47,333 nt of DNA from positions 1 to 47,333 of the forward strand of contig CAJPOF010000011.1 of NCBI GenBank assembly GCA_905372235.1. Reading direction: 5' to 3'. The notes below the pieces were generated by a model. That model did not search any database. It had not been told where the DNA came from and saw only the letters and a program-made list of their open reading frames with translations. This stretch comes from an uncultured Treponema sp. Lineage in GTDB: Bacteria > Spirochaetota > Spirochaetia > Treponematales > Treponemataceae. Positions 35,034 to 43,916 of the stretch are shown in pieces. Each line of letters opens with the position of its first letter. The first letter of the stretch is position 1. A program made the translations under genes and the position numbers.

Positions 35034-36605
35034 TCAGGCACTAATTATAGCATAGTTCTTCATTATTTTAAAGAAAATTTCCCAGTTTTCATATTGTTGC
35101 TCAAGTTGAGCCGTGTTGTCTCTGTTCCTTGAGGACATCATAAGGACTTTCAGGTTGGATATGATTTCGCTTTTGGGCTTTTTGGAATCGGTGAGCATAT
35201 CCCCGATGTGCTTGTACATTCTGTTCAGATTGTTTGTCTCTTTTGTGATGAGTTTGCTGGCCTCGTTGTTTATGTCCGAAACGATGCCTTCGAGTTTTCT
35301 AAGGAAATCGATGTCCTTCTTGCCGTCCTGCAAATATCCGTTGAGCAGTGTGAGGGAATATTTTCCGCCGTTTGCGAAAGATGCTTCGAAATCTTCCAAT
35401 ATTTGGTTTGTCTCAAGAGCGGCATAAACGTCCGTGGAGAATTCCGTTTTGTATGTGGGATTGTTGAAAAATCCTTCGATAACTATGTCGTTCAGCAAAG
35501 AACGCACGGATTCCGTAAAATATGATGTAAGAAAGGTTTTTAGAATCTGCATGGGAAGAATCCACAGAAACGAGCCTTGTGACGCATTCAGCAATTTTTG
35601 GTTGAATTCGTTGTTGTATCCTTTTAGAGGAATCAACGGCGTGTCCCCGAATAGCTGTGAAAGTTCGGTGCGGATGTTTTCGTTTTTTAGTTCCGTTTTT
35701 ATTCTCTGCTCGTCCGCTTTGAATTTGGACTGTATCATAATCTCGAAACTATGGCAGGCGGATTCTTTGTAGGACGCGGATTTCGGCTCGTACAAAATGT
35801 CCTGCCGTCCGTAGCGGATAAGTGTTTTCAGTTTTTCGGGAGTCAAGATTTTTCCGAAAATATATGCGATTGTCTTTAGATTTTTTACCAGTTGTTGGAT
35901 TTCTTGGTTGGAAGCTTCGCCTGCCGTTTTTAGGGTTGCGAGCGCGGAAACCGCATTTACCAGCGAGGCGGTGAATTTTAATCCGTTTGCCTGAAAATAT
36001 AAGTCTTCAAGCGAGGCGGCAATTTTGGACACCGGAATCGAATGGTATGTCGGCTGATAGGACATATCGGCTGCGATAAAACTTTGGTCGAAAGTCTGAA
36101 GGATTGGCACAAAATTGAATCGGCATAAATCGCTGAACTGATGAACGGCGAGCAAATTTTTGTCTATTTTCCTGAACACGTCGGCGTTAAGCTCGTGCAT
36201 CACTTTGTCGAAAGTGCGCCGTTGCCGGTCGAAAATCTGAGAAGTCGTCATGCTTGATTCTTCGAATTCGTGCTTTCTTGCTTCGTATGAAAGATTCTGA
36301 ATCGCAATCTGGTCTTCTCGCCGGAAGCCTGTAAGAACCAGTTGCGCCTCGAAACGGTGCGCTTTTTGTCCGTCCGGGCTTGCGATTGTCGAAAGAAAAA
36401 GGTCGTTCAACGGCTTTGAATTTACGTACAGAAGACGGATTGTTTCCGCAAAGTTTCCGTTCAGGTTTCCTTCCTGAAATATTTGAGGCTGAAAACTCCG
36501 AATTTCGCTTTCAAGTTTTCTGAGCTGAATTTTTTTCTGCACTTCGGGAGAGTTTCTGTTGAAAATGGATTCAAAAAAATCGCTTAACGCCTGAAACAGA
36601 TTCAT
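35034..36605 (-). CDS. Conserved spirochaete protein, possibly DUF5312 type
   Basis: A 523-residue, largely helical cytoplasmic protein with no signal peptide or membrane helix. It begins MNLFQALSDFFESIFNRN and contains RFNFVPILQTFDQSF and PLKGYNNEFNQKLL. I believe it belongs to a spirochaete-restricted family (DUF5312), but this is from memory of its general shape rather than a firm motif. No ribosome binding site of note. It lies directly upstream of the diguanylate cyclase gene, with which it probably shares a transcript, hinting at a link to c-di-GMP signalling. Confidence 0.65.
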   Translation of the reverse strand: MNLFQALSDFFESIFNRNSPEVQKKIQLRKLESEIRSFQPQIFQEGNLNGNFAETIRLLYVNSKPLNDLFLSTIASPDGQKAHRFEAQLVLTGFRREDQIAIQNLSYEARKHEFEESSMTTSQIFDRQRRTFDKVMHELNADVFRKIDKNLLAVHQFSDLCRFNFVPILQTFDQSFIAADMSYQPTYHSIPVSKIAASLEDLYFQANGLKFTASLVNAVSALATLKTAGEASNQEIQQLVKNLKTIAYIFGKILTPEKLKTLIRYGRQDILYEPKSASYKESACHSFEIMIQSKFKADEQRIKTELKNENIRTELSQLFGDTPLIPLKGYNNEFNQKLLNASQGSFLWILPMQILKTFLTSYFTESVRSLLNDIVIEGFFNNPTYKTEFSTDVYAALETNQILEDFEASFANGGKYSLTLLNGYLQDGKKDIDFLRKLEGIVSDINNEASKLITKETNNLNRMYKHIGDMLTDSKKPKSEIISNLKVLMMSSRNRDNTAQLEQQYENWEIFFKIMKNYAIISA

Positions 36606-36715
36606 ATTATTGGAAGTTTAATCCTAAAACACCCATTTTGCAACCGTCCTCGGCATTTTTGGGAATCTGAATCGCTTGCATAAAAAAATGTTCTCCGGGT
36701 AGTTTTTTGTTTTGC

Positions 36716-37393
36716 TCAGATGTCCGAAATCGAGATTTTCACCAATTTCCCGGATTCGGACAATTTTTTTGTGATTTTGGTTATGTCAAAGTCTCCGGGG
36801 GCTTTGACCGTGAGTTTTATTATGTATTTTTGTTTTTCAATGGATTCGGACACATTCGTGTCTTTTATTACAAGTCCCGAATTTTTTATTTCTTCGACAA
36901 TTTTTGAAAACACTATGTCGGAGTCGGAAAATTCCAGGACAAGGGATTTTCGTTTTTCCGCAGGAAAGAATTTTCGTTCTACTTTTTCAAGAATTACCAG
37001 GGCGAAAAGGATTATGAAAATTGTCGTTCCGGCGATGAAATATTGTCCTGTTCCGCAGGCAATTCCGAGTGCCGCCGCAGTAAAAATTATTGCTGCGCTC
37101 GTAAGCCCGCGTATGTTCAGTCCGTATTGAATAATCGCGCCGCCACCTAAAAATCCGATTCCCGTTACGATTCCAGCCGCAATCCGGGTGGGGTCTCCAC
37201 CTGTTACGTTGGGAATTTTTGTGATTATCGAGGACATCATGGTCAAAACCGACGAGGAAACGCTTATCAGCATAAGAGTTCTCATTCCTACCGTATGCTG
37301 CCGACTTTTCCGTTCGATTCCGAGCAAAATGCCGCAGGCGAAACTTGCGCCGATTTTTAAAAGGCAGTCAAGATAAAAATTGTCCAAAGTCAT
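36716..37393 (-). CDS. MgtC/SapB family membrane protein
   Basis: A 225-residue protein starting at ATG 37393 behind CGGAGG. The N-terminal half is the conserved MgtC domain with about four helices: ILLGIERKSRQHTVGMRTLM (with the hallmark Arg-Thr), IVTGIGFLGGGAIIQYG and LTSAAIIFTAAALGIACG. The C-terminal ~80 residues form an ACT-like cytoplasmic domain. MgtC proteins aid survival at low Mg2+ and can inhibit the F-type ATPase; the role here is inferred from family only. Confidence 0.9.
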   Translation of the reverse strand: MTLDNFYLDCLLKIGASFACGILLGIERKSRQHTVGMRTLMLISVSSSVLTMMSSIITKIPNVTGGDPTRIAAGIVTGIGFLGGGAIIQYGLNIRGLTSAAIIFTAAALGIACGTGQYFIAGTTIFIILFALVILEKVERKFFPAEKRKSLVLEFSDSDIVFSKIVEEIKNSGLVIKDTNVSESIEKQKYIIKLTVKAPGDFDITKITKKLSESGKLVKISISDI

Positions 37394-37449
37394 TGAAAGT
37401 CCTCCGAGTTACATGTTTTGCTTGCGGAATCGGAATGAATGGTTCGTAA

Positions 37450-37483
37450 GGCTGCCGAAAAAGTAAGCGGTTTTTGGGCAGCC
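37450..37483. terminator. Stem-loop between two minus-strand genes, possible terminator
   Basis: 13-bp stem with one mismatch (GGCTGCCGAAAAA / TTTTTGGGCAGCC, 8-nt loop). It lies 12 nt after the 37496-38218 gene. No good T-run follows, so termination strength is doubtful. The stem resembles the terminator at 1520-1558. Confidence 0.5.
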
Positions 37484-37495
37484 CTTTGTGCAATC

Positions 37496-38218
37496 CTAGC
37501 GGAACAGCGAAAATTCGGTCGGGGCTTTTGCGCCGGCTTTTATCCAGTTCGTGCTTGGGGGAACGCCTTTTTTCAGTTCGTCGCAAGCGTTTATGTAGTC
37601 TTTTAGCCACGAAGCCAAAGCCGAGTCGTTTGCCGAAATGTCGTTCGAGCGGTCGCCGGAAATCAGTAAAATGCGCGCGTATTCGTTGTCGATTTCCTTT
37701 GCTGCAAGATTTTCCGCAAAAGTTGCGAACGCCGCTTCTGCCGCGGACACAATCGGATTTACGGAAATTGCGCCTGATTTTCTAAGCGAAGAAGAACGAA
37801 GAATCTCGTTCGCCGTGGGGTTCGATTTCAGAAGGAAAATCAGTTTTGCCTGACTTTTGTGCTGTTCGATTCTATTGAGGATTTCCAATGCCAAATATTG
37901 AAAGCCGAGAATCATTGCATCGCACGCTCTTGCGCAGATGTCCGTGGAACACGAAGAATATTTAATCGCAAAATAGGTGGAATCAAAGTAGAGGATATAA
38001 TTTTCGCAAAATCCGTTGATGGTTTCCGCCTGAAGAATCAAATAACGTGCGGAAATGGCGGAATCTCTGTTCCAAGGCGCAATGGAAAATCCCTGTCCGC
38101 TGTCTTCTTCTGGAGTTTCGCCCGACACCACAATATTGAAGTCACTTAATTCAAATTTTTTCACGAATTCCTGCGAATCGGGAAAATCTTTGCCGGCAAT
38201 CAGAATATTTTTACCCAT
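37496..38218 (-). CDS. Conserved hypothetical protein, Rossmann-like
   Basis: A 240-residue protein. I place the start at ATG 38218 (GKNILIAGKDFPD) rather than at 38272, because a TATAAT box lies 6 nt upstream and the longer frame would run through it. The beta-alpha pattern (KNILIAGKD, FNIVVSGETP, YILYFDS, ARILLISGDRS) suggests a Rossmann-like or truncated SDR-like fold, but the GxxxGxG nucleotide loop and YxxxK are missing. No enzyme activity can be claimed. No ribosome binding site is visible, so a leaderless transcript is likely. Confidence 0.65.
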   Translation of the reverse strand: MGKNILIAGKDFPDSQEFVKKFELSDFNIVVSGETPEEDSGQGFSIAPWNRDSAISARYLILQAETINGFCENYILYFDSTYFAIKYSSCSTDICARACDAMILGFQYLALEILNRIEQHKSQAKLIFLLKSNPTANEILRSSSLRKSGAISVNPIVSAAEAAFATFAENLAAKEIDNEYARILLISGDRSNDISANDSALASWLKDYINACDELKKGVPPSTNWIKAGAKAPTEFSLFR

Positions 38219-38224
38219 GCGAAG

Positions 38225-38252
38225 ATTATAGCATTTATCATGCAATAATAAA
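38225..38252 (-). promoter_or_regulatory. Promoter, predicted leaderless
   Basis: Minus strand: weak TTTATT (38252-38247), 16-nt spacer, perfect TATAAT (38230-38225), then 6 nt to ATG 38218. No Shine-Dalgarno sequence between. Confidence 0.5.
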
Positions 38253-38417
38253 ATAAGCCTTGCGAACTTCACGGAAAACGGTTTTTGAAAACATTTGGAT
38301 AATTTCTTTGATTCGCAATGCGTCTTTTTGTGGAATCTTTCGTTCGAGCGTAAAATCCGTGCAATTTTCCGCGGTCGATTTTTTCGAGATTAGCCGAAGG
38401 TTTATTTTAAGCGACAA
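38238..38417 (-). CDS. Possible small protein (59 aa)
   Basis: A short frame on the minus strand from TTG 38417 (AGAGG 8 nt upstream) to TGA at 38240-38238. The product contains NLRLISKKSTAENC and TLERKIPQKDALRIKEI, with codon use similar to neighbouring genes. It lies between the glnN terminator and the 37496-38218 gene. I recognise no family. Its own promoter is not evident, because the terminator is only 14 nt upstream, so it may be a decayed gene or non-coding. Confidence 0.3.
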   Translation of the reverse strand: MSLKINLRLISKKSTAENCTDFTLERKIPQKDALRIKEIIQMFSKTVFREVRKAYFIIA

Positions 38418-38430
38418 AAATACTGCCTCT

Positions 38431-38465
38431 AAAAAAACTGCGAGTTTCCCTTTCGGCAAACTCGC
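38431..38465 (-). terminator. Terminator of glnN
   Basis: Minus strand: GCGAGTTT, 10-nt loop, AAACTCGC, then AG and seven T. A further inverted repeat lies just upstream at about 38495-38545 (ATTGAACA / TGTTCAAT). Confidence 0.85.
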
Positions 38466-38549
38466 TTATTGAACGTGTGCGTTCTTGCGTGCAAATTGAA
38501 CAACTTCCAAAGTTGAAACTTTGTTTAGCTGTTCAATTTTAAGGAAAGA

Positions 38550-40643
38550 TTAAACGTTGAAAAGCAAATCTTCGTAACTTGGATAAGGCTTAAACTCTTC
38601 GGAAAGAAGCGGCTCGATTTTGTCTGCTACAGCCCGCGCCTCTTCCATCGCAGGAATAACCGTATCGGCATACGCATGGGCGGTTTTTATGATTGAACTG
38701 CATTTTTTCGCTTCGGAATGTTTTTCCGAAAGTGCGTCTGCTTTTTCCGAAAGCTTTTCCGCAAGGTCGTCAAGTTTTTTTAGCAACGATGACTGGGCGG
38801 CGCATTTCGCTTCGGGAACAAGGTTTCTGACTTCCGCAGCCGATTTTCCGACGGTCTCCATGTATTTGAATGTCGCCGGAAGAATGTCCTTGTTTATCAT
38901 TTCGAGCATTGTTTCGACTTCGATGTTCAAGATTCCGATGTATTTTTCAAGTTTTATTTCGTAGTGGCTTTTTAGTTCCGTTTCGGAGTACACACCCATT
39001 TCGTTGTATAACTTGATGTTTTTGGGCTTCAAATATTCTTCCATTGCGTCGGGAAGCGTTCGCAGATTCAGAAGACCCCGTTTTTCTGCTTCTTTGACCC
39101 AGTTTCCGTCATAGCCGTTTCCGTCAAAAACAATCCGCCAGTGTGCAGTGATTTCCCGTTTTACAAGATTCTGCAAATCTTTTTCAAAATTATCGGATTT
39201 TTCAAGTTCATCCGCATATTCTTTAAGGGAATATGCAAGAATTGCATCCAGCGTGGTGTTCGGTCCGGAAATTGAAAGCGAAGAACCGACGGAACGGAAT
39301 TCGAATCGGTTTCCCGTGAATGCAAACGGCGAAGTCCTGTTTCTGTCGGTGGAATCCTTTGGAATCGGCGGAAGAACGTCAACTCCGATGGACATTTTTT
39401 GGCGTGTTTTTGAGTTGTACGGAGTTCCGTCTTTTATGGATTTTAGAATCGATTCCAGTTCGTCGCCAAGATATATGGAAATTACTGCCGGCGGAGCTTC
39501 GTGAGCGCCAAGCCTGTGGTCGTTTGATGCGCTCGCCACGGAAATCCGAAGAAGATCCTGATTTTCGTCGACGGCTTTTATGACCGCTGTAAGGAACAGA
39601 AGAAACTGGGCGTTTTCCATAGGCGTTTTTCCGGGTGCAAAAAGATTTTCTCCGGAATCCGTGGAAAGAGACCAATTGTTATGCTTTCCGCTTCCGTTTA
39701 CGCCGGCGAAGGGTTTTTCGTGAAGCAGACAGACCATTCCGTGCCTGCGTGCGACTTTTTTCATCATTTCCATTGTCAGCTGATTTTGATCGGCGGCAAG
39801 GTTGGATGTGGTAAAAATCGTTGCCATTTCGTGCTGGGCTGGTGCGGTCTCGTTATGCTCCGTTTTTGAATATATTCCAAGCGCCCAAAGTTCCCTGTTC
39901 AAGTCTTCCATGTATTCTATGATTCGGGGTTTTATTGCGGCAAAATATTGGTCATCCATTTCCTGACCCTTCGCAGGCTTTGCGCCGAACAAAGTCCGTC
40001 CTGTCATGCGAAGGTCTTTTCGTTTGTTGTAAAGTTTTTCATCGATAAGAAAATATTCCTGTTCAGGACCCATTGTTGTGGTTACGTGTTTTGCGGGATT
40101 TTTGAAAAGTTTAAGAATACGCAACGCCTGCTCGTTCAGGCTTTCCATGGAACGCAGAAGAGGCGTTTTTTTGTCCAATGCCTCGCCGGTGTAGGAACAA
40201 AATGCGGTCGGAATGCAAAGCGAATGATTTTTTACGAACGCATATGCGGTCGGGTCCCATACTGTGTAGCCCCTTGCCTCAAATGTCGCTCTGCGTCCAC
40301 CCGACGGAAGGGAAGATGCATCCGGCTCGCCTTTAACAAGTTCTTTTCCGCTGAATTCCATTATAACTCCGCCGTTTCCGTCCGGAGTGATAAAACTGTC
40401 GTGTTTTTCTGCGGTTACGCCCGTGAGCGGCTGAAACCAGTGCGTATAATGCGTCGCTCCTTTTGATATTGCCCATTCTTTCATCGCATGGGCAATTTGA
40501 TTTGCCACTTCAAGAGCAAGCGGAATGCCTTCGTCCATAGTTTTCATCAGGGATTTGAATGTGTCTTTTGGCAAAAGTTCCCGCATTACTTTTTTGTTGA
40601 AGACATTGCAGGCAAACATTTCAGGTACATTTGTTTCAGCCAT
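38550..40643 (-). CDS. glnN: Type III glutamine synthetase
   Basis: A 697-residue glutamine synthetase of the large GSIII class known from Bacteroides, cyanobacteria and rumen or gut anaerobes. It makes glutamine from glutamate, ammonia and ATP. Signatures: HYTHWFQPLTG (substrate region), GGRRATFEARGYTVWDPTA, TTMGPEQEYFLID, HNETAPAQHEMA, CLLHEKPFAGVNGSGKHNNW (ammonium/glutamate binding), SFRSVGSS-like NRFEFRSVGSS. The C-terminal ~130 residues are helical (LKKLDDLAEKLSEKADAL). GAGC/AGGAG precedes ATG 40643. It is monocistronic, with its own terminator. No glnB or amtB nearby. Confidence 0.96.
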   Translation of the reverse strand: MAETNVPEMFACNVFNKKVMRELLPKDTFKSLMKTMDEGIPLALEVANQIAHAMKEWAISKGATHYTHWFQPLTGVTAEKHDSFITPDGNGGVIMEFSGKELVKGEPDASSLPSGGRRATFEARGYTVWDPTAYAFVKNHSLCIPTAFCSYTGEALDKKTPLLRSMESLNEQALRILKLFKNPAKHVTTTMGPEQEYFLIDEKLYNKRKDLRMTGRTLFGAKPAKGQEMDDQYFAAIKPRIIEYMEDLNRELWALGIYSKTEHNETAPAQHEMATIFTTSNLAADQNQLTMEMMKKVARRHGMVCLLHEKPFAGVNGSGKHNNWSLSTDSGENLFAPGKTPMENAQFLLFLTAVIKAVDENQDLLRISVASASNDHRLGAHEAPPAVISIYLGDELESILKSIKDGTPYNSKTRQKMSIGVDVLPPIPKDSTDRNRTSPFAFTGNRFEFRSVGSSLSISGPNTTLDAILAYSLKEYADELEKSDNFEKDLQNLVKREITAHWRIVFDGNGYDGNWVKEAEKRGLLNLRTLPDAMEEYLKPKNIKLYNEMGVYSETELKSHYEIKLEKYIGILNIEVETMLEMINKDILPATFKYMETVGKSAAEVRNLVPEAKCAAQSSLLKKLDDLAEKLSEKADALSEKHSEAKKCSSIIKTAHAYADTVIPAMEEARAVADKIEPLLSEEFKPYPSYEDLLFNV

Positions 40644-40763
40644 AATTTGCTCCTAGAAAGGCGACATGATTTTAGGCAAATTTATATTTTTTACTTGATT
40701 TTTGCAAGGAGTTTATTCAAGCGAAAAAATCTGAATTTTAAGGAACGATTTTTTTAGCCTAAG

Positions 40764-41588
40764 TTAGATTTTTTTCAATGCTTCCGCCCATTTTTGCATC
40801 AGTATTCCGAATGCGACTCCCACATTCAAACTTGCCTTCAGTCCGACCATTGGAATCGTTACTCTGCCGTAAGTCGCTTTTTTCAAGGCTTCGGGGCTTA
40901 TTCCTAATTCTTCCGAGCCGATTATGCAGATTCCTTTTTGAGGAAAATCGAATTCTTCTATTGGAACGCCGCCCGTCTCCAGGGCAAAAATCGGTTCGTC
41001 TTCCGAAAACTGCTCTAAAGGAATGCGTTCCCAATCCATCGCTTCAATGCAACCCATCGCGCTTCTTACAGCTCGCGGTTGCTCCGGGGAAACGCAGAAC
41101 GGAGAAATGTAGATTTTTTCCGCACCCATGCCTTCCGCAGTTCTGAATATAGAACCAAGATTGAACGGCGAGCGTATGTCTTCGGCATAGATTTTAATTC
41201 CCGGAAAAAAATTGCGCTTTTTTACAACGCCTTTTTCGTCTGTGGAAGGGGAGTGCGGAGCGATGACCAAATCCCATTCGGCAGGAAATGTTCCGATTAT
41301 TTTTAAAAGATGATTTCTTGCCGTGTTGCACAGCCTCAGTTCGTCAAAGGGCTTTGCCTCAAGAAGAACTGTAAGTTCCGATTTTGCTTCCGGCGGAAGT
41401 TTTGGGTCTTTTAGCAAAACTTCGGTGATTTTTTTTGTATAGTCGGCACGGTTCATATTCTTGAACGAATATTCCGTTCCTTTTTCCGCGATTCCTGCGA
41501 TGTCTCGTTCTAATGCGCCGAATGTCAGGGCGAGTTTTCGGCGTTTTTGTCCTCCGTTCAGTTCAAAAAGTTTTTCAGGCTCAATCAT
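40764..41588 (-). CDS. SPOUT-family RNA 2'-O-methyltransferase (TrmH/SpoU)
   Basis: A 274-residue methyltransferase using S-adenosylmethionine. SPOUT motifs: motif 1 AEDIRSPFNLGSIFRTAEG (Asn and Arg conserved), motif 2 ICIIGSEELGISPEAL, motif 3 IPMVGLKASLNVGVAFGIL. The N-terminal ~135 residues (KRRKLALTFGALERDI) form a helical RNA-binding-like part. Target RNA (rRNA or tRNA) is not clear. ATG 41588 is 6 nt after the stop of the Fe-ADH-like gene, so the two are probably co-transcribed. Confidence 0.9.
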   Translation of the reverse strand: MIEPEKLFELNGGQKRRKLALTFGALERDIAGIAEKGTEYSFKNMNRADYTKKITEVLLKDPKLPPEAKSELTVLLEAKPFDELRLCNTARNHLLKIIGTFPAEWDLVIAPHSPSTDEKGVVKKRNFFPGIKIYAEDIRSPFNLGSIFRTAEGMGAEKIYISPFCVSPEQPRAVRSAMGCIEAMDWERIPLEQFSEDEPIFALETGGVPIEEFDFPQKGICIIGSEELGISPEALKKATYGRVTIPMVGLKASLNVGVAFGILMQKWAEALKKI

Positions 41589-41594
41589 CAGAAA

Positions 41595-42743
41595 TCAGTA
41601 TGCGGATTTTAGAATGTCAAAAAGGTCGTCAGTTGTCATGCTGCGCGGAAGTCCGTTCATTATGTCGAGTTGGCCCGCATCTTCTGCCACCAGCGCAAGT
41701 TGGTCTACCGTAAGCGAAAGCTCTTTTAGGCGCGTAGGAAGATTTGCTTTTGCAAGTCGCTGTCTTATGCTGTCTGCAAATGCTTGGGCTGCTTCTTCCG
41801 CACTGTGATTTTCGTCGCTTGCGCCCATCTTTACAGCGATTCTCTTCAGCTTTTCCGCCTTGTATTTTTTTGCGTCCTCAATTACATACGGAAAAAGAAT
41901 TGACGCTACCAATGCCCTGGATATTTTATACCTTGCGTTCAGCGTTGTCGAAAGTAGAATCGCAATTCCCACGGAACTTGTCGCCGCCGCAATCGAGGCA
42001 AGAGAGCCTGCCTGCGAAAGAAGAGTTTCTTCAGGGGTGGTAACTTCCAGCGATTTTGAGCCGTCCATCGCAAGTTTCATAAGTTCCACGGATTTTTCCG
42101 AAAGCATGTCGCTGAAAAACGATGCCTTTTGCGAAAGGAATGATTCCACTGCAAGGCAAAGCGTTTCTATCGCTATCGAAGATTTTTGATTTTCCGTAAG
42201 AGTTACCGTCAGATTCGGATCCCACAGAACAAGATTGCATACGCCGTCCTGCGTGTTTACAATTTTCAACTGATGGCTTCGGGAATCTACCAAAGGAAGG
42301 GAGTTTCCGAAGATGAATGGGGCTCTGCTTGTAGTGGGGACGCAGATTAGCGGAATCGATGCCGCAGTCGGAACAGAACCTTCAAAATAGTCGTATATAC
42401 TGCGTTTTTCGTTGGCCAAGGCTGCGACTGCCGCTCCCATGAGCATTGCCTTTGCGCCGCCCACAGCGATAATTCCGTGTGCGTGTCCGTTTTGCGCCAA
42501 TGACAATGCCTGCTCTATTTCTTTGGAGTTTGCGCTGTCGGTTATGTTGTCGTATATGAAATATTCGATTTTTCTTTCGAGCAGCGGCTGAAGCACCTTT
42601 GATTCGACTCCCACCTCTTTAAGAACCGGATCAAGAATGACCATGAACTTGTCTCCGAAGTTTTTGATGTAATGTGCAAGCCTGTTGATTGTGTAAGTGC
42701 CAAGAACAATGTTCTGCGAAATCTTGAAGATAAAATCACTCAT
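41595..42743 (-). CDS. Degenerate iron-containing alcohol dehydrogenase homologue (metal site lost)
   Basis: A 382-residue protein starting at ATG 42743 behind AGAGG. The overall fold of the Fe-ADH/glycerol dehydrogenase family is recognisable: FGDKFMVILDPVL, the helix around LAVESFLS, ALVASILFPYVIEDAKKY and the typical end LPRSMTTDDLFDILKSAY. The functional sites are gone. The NAD-binding GGGSxxD has become VGGAKAM (94-100), TTAGTGSE has become TTSRAPFIFG (137-146), and the four metal ligands (Asp, His, His, His) align with Glu193, Leu197, Ile262 and Arg276. It is therefore probably not a dehydrogenase. The frame is intact over full length, so it appears selected for another role. The RNA methyltransferase follows after 6 nt. 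Confidence 0.8.
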   Translation of the reverse strand: MSDFIFKISQNIVLGTYTINRLAHYIKNFGDKFMVILDPVLKEVGVESKVLQPLLERKIEYFIYDNITDSANSKEIEQALSLAQNGHAHGIIAVGGAKAMLMGAAVAALANEKRSIYDYFEGSVPTAASIPLICVPTTSRAPFIFGNSLPLVDSRSHQLKIVNTQDGVCNLVLWDPNLTVTLTENQKSSIAIETLCLAVESFLSQKASFFSDMLSEKSVELMKLAMDGSKSLEVTTPEETLLSQAGSLASIAAATSSVGIAILLSTTLNARYKISRALVASILFPYVIEDAKKYKAEKLKRIAVKMGASDENHSAEEAAQAFADSIRQRLAKANLPTRLKELSLTVDQLALVAEDAGQLDIMNGLPRSMTTDDLFDILKSAY

Positions 42744-42783
42744 ATTTATACCTCTGCCGTGCATCAGCGTAAAACTTTAAACA

Positions 42784-42814
42784 AAAAAAGACGGCTTTTC
42801 ATTCCGTCTTTTTT
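42784..42814 (-). terminator. Terminator of the rsmI-flgM operon
   Basis: 11-bp perfect stem (AAAAAAGACGG / CCGTCTTTTTT, loop of 9 nt) with A-run and T-run, so it can work on both strands. It sits between the flgM stop and the Fe-ADH-like gene. Confidence 0.88.
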
Positions 42815-42863
42815 ATGTTCCAAAAAATAATTTCTGCACAAATATCAGTCGAATCGCAAAGAT

Positions 42864-43154
42864 TTACAATCCGAAACTTTCCATCAGCCTATCGGCGGCT
42901 GAAGAGATTGTCGCATTGTTCAGATAATTCGGATCTTGAAGTTTTGCCTTTACTTCCGCAATTCTGTCCGCACGGACATCAGGAGTTTCGGCAGCGACTT
43001 GGTTCATATAGTAAACTTCTGCGGCTTCCCTTGCTTCTGCTGAAACGGAAATTGAATCGGAACCATAACTTGATTTTTCCGTTTCGTTTGTGCGGCGTGA
43101 GTTCTGTGCGTTGTTAAGAGGATTTATTCCTCCAATCTTGTCTATGCTCATCAT
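42864..43154 (-). CDS. flgM: Anti-sigma-28 factor FlgM
   Basis: A 96-residue protein that binds the flagellar sigma factor and holds late flagellar genes off until the hook is complete. It begins MMSIDKIGGINPLNN (the IDKIGGINPL pattern is typical of FlgM) and contains SISVSAEAREAAEVYYMNQV, then RADRIAEVKAKLQDPNYL and the C-terminal sigma-binding helices (AADRLMESFGL). I prefer ATG 43154: AGGAGG is too close (2 nt) to the ATG at 43163 but well spaced for this one. It is 22 nt after rsmI and followed by a strong terminator. Confidence 0.9.
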   Translation of the reverse strand: MMSIDKIGGINPLNNAQNSRRTNETEKSSYGSDSISVSAEAREAAEVYYMNQVAAETPDVRADRIAEVKAKLQDPNYLNNATISSAADRLMESFGL

Positions 43155-43176
43155 TTTCGCCATAGCCTCCTACACT

Positions 43177-43911
43177 CTAATTATCGGTAGATTCATCGGA
43201 ATTATGAATTCTTTTTACGCCGGAAATAAAAATCGCAAATTCACCTTTTATTGAATCCCGTGTTGAAAAATCTTCGAGTATTTCTTTGGCGGTTCCTTCA
43301 ATAATTTCTTCGTGCAATTTTGTCAATTCCCTGCCGATCACAATCTTGCGACCATTATCAATATCGGCAATATCTGAAAGTAACTTTACAATTCTGAAAG
43401 GACTTTCGTACAAAATTACCGCATCACCACAGGAAAAAAGTTCCTTCAGCCTTCGTCTGCGTTTTCCGGGACTTGGCGAAAGAAATCCTTCGAATACGAG
43501 CGTTTTTCCGCCAGTGCCAGCGACGCTTGCTAACGCCGAAAACGCGCTCGCTCCGGGAATCGGAACAACGGCGTGTCCGGCTTTTCTTGTCAATTCCGCA
43601 AGCACAGCACCCGGATCGCTTATTCCGGGAGTTCCGGCATCGCTTGCATAGGCAACGTCATTTCCGCTGTCAAGAATCCGGATAATCTTTTCCGCCGCCT
43701 TTTCTTCGTTCTGCGAACGGCAGCTGATCATCTGTTTTTTTATATCGTTGTGGACAAGAAAACCTTTGTTTTCCAAAGCGTTCAAAAGTTCCAGCGTGTG
43801 TCTGGTGTCTTCCGCCGCAATCACAGGAACTTTCTTAAACGTTTGAACCGCACGGAAAGTTATGTCGTCAAGATTCCCGATTGGTGTTCCAACGATATAC
43901 AGATTTGACAT
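43177..43911 (-). CDS. rsmI: 16S rRNA (cytidine-1402-2'-O)-methyltransferase
   Basis: A 244-residue tetrapyrrole-methylase-fold enzyme that methylates the ribose of C1402 in the 16S rRNA decoding centre with SAM. Motifs: LYIVGTPIGNLDDITFRAV at the N-terminus, VIAAEDTRHT, YASDAGTPGISDPG (SAM-binding loop), VVPIPGASAFSALASV, FEGFLSP and ILYESPFRIV. It ends ~35-40 residues earlier than typical RsmI, lacking part of the C-terminal extension. There is no ribosome binding site; a promoter with TATAAT 5 nt before ATG 43911 predicts a leaderless mRNA. First gene of the rsmI-flgM pair. Confidence 0.95.
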   Translation of the reverse strand: MSNLYIVGTPIGNLDDITFRAVQTFKKVPVIAAEDTRHTLELLNALENKGFLVHNDIKKQMISCRSQNEEKAAEKIIRILDSGNDVAYASDAGTPGISDPGAVLAELTRKAGHAVVPIPGASAFSALASVAGTGGKTLVFEGFLSPSPGKRRRRLKELFSCGDAVILYESPFRIVKLLSDIADIDNGRKIVIGRELTKLHEEIIEGTAKEILEDFSTRDSIKGEFAIFISGVKRIHNSDESTDN

Positions 43912-43916
43912 GGCTC

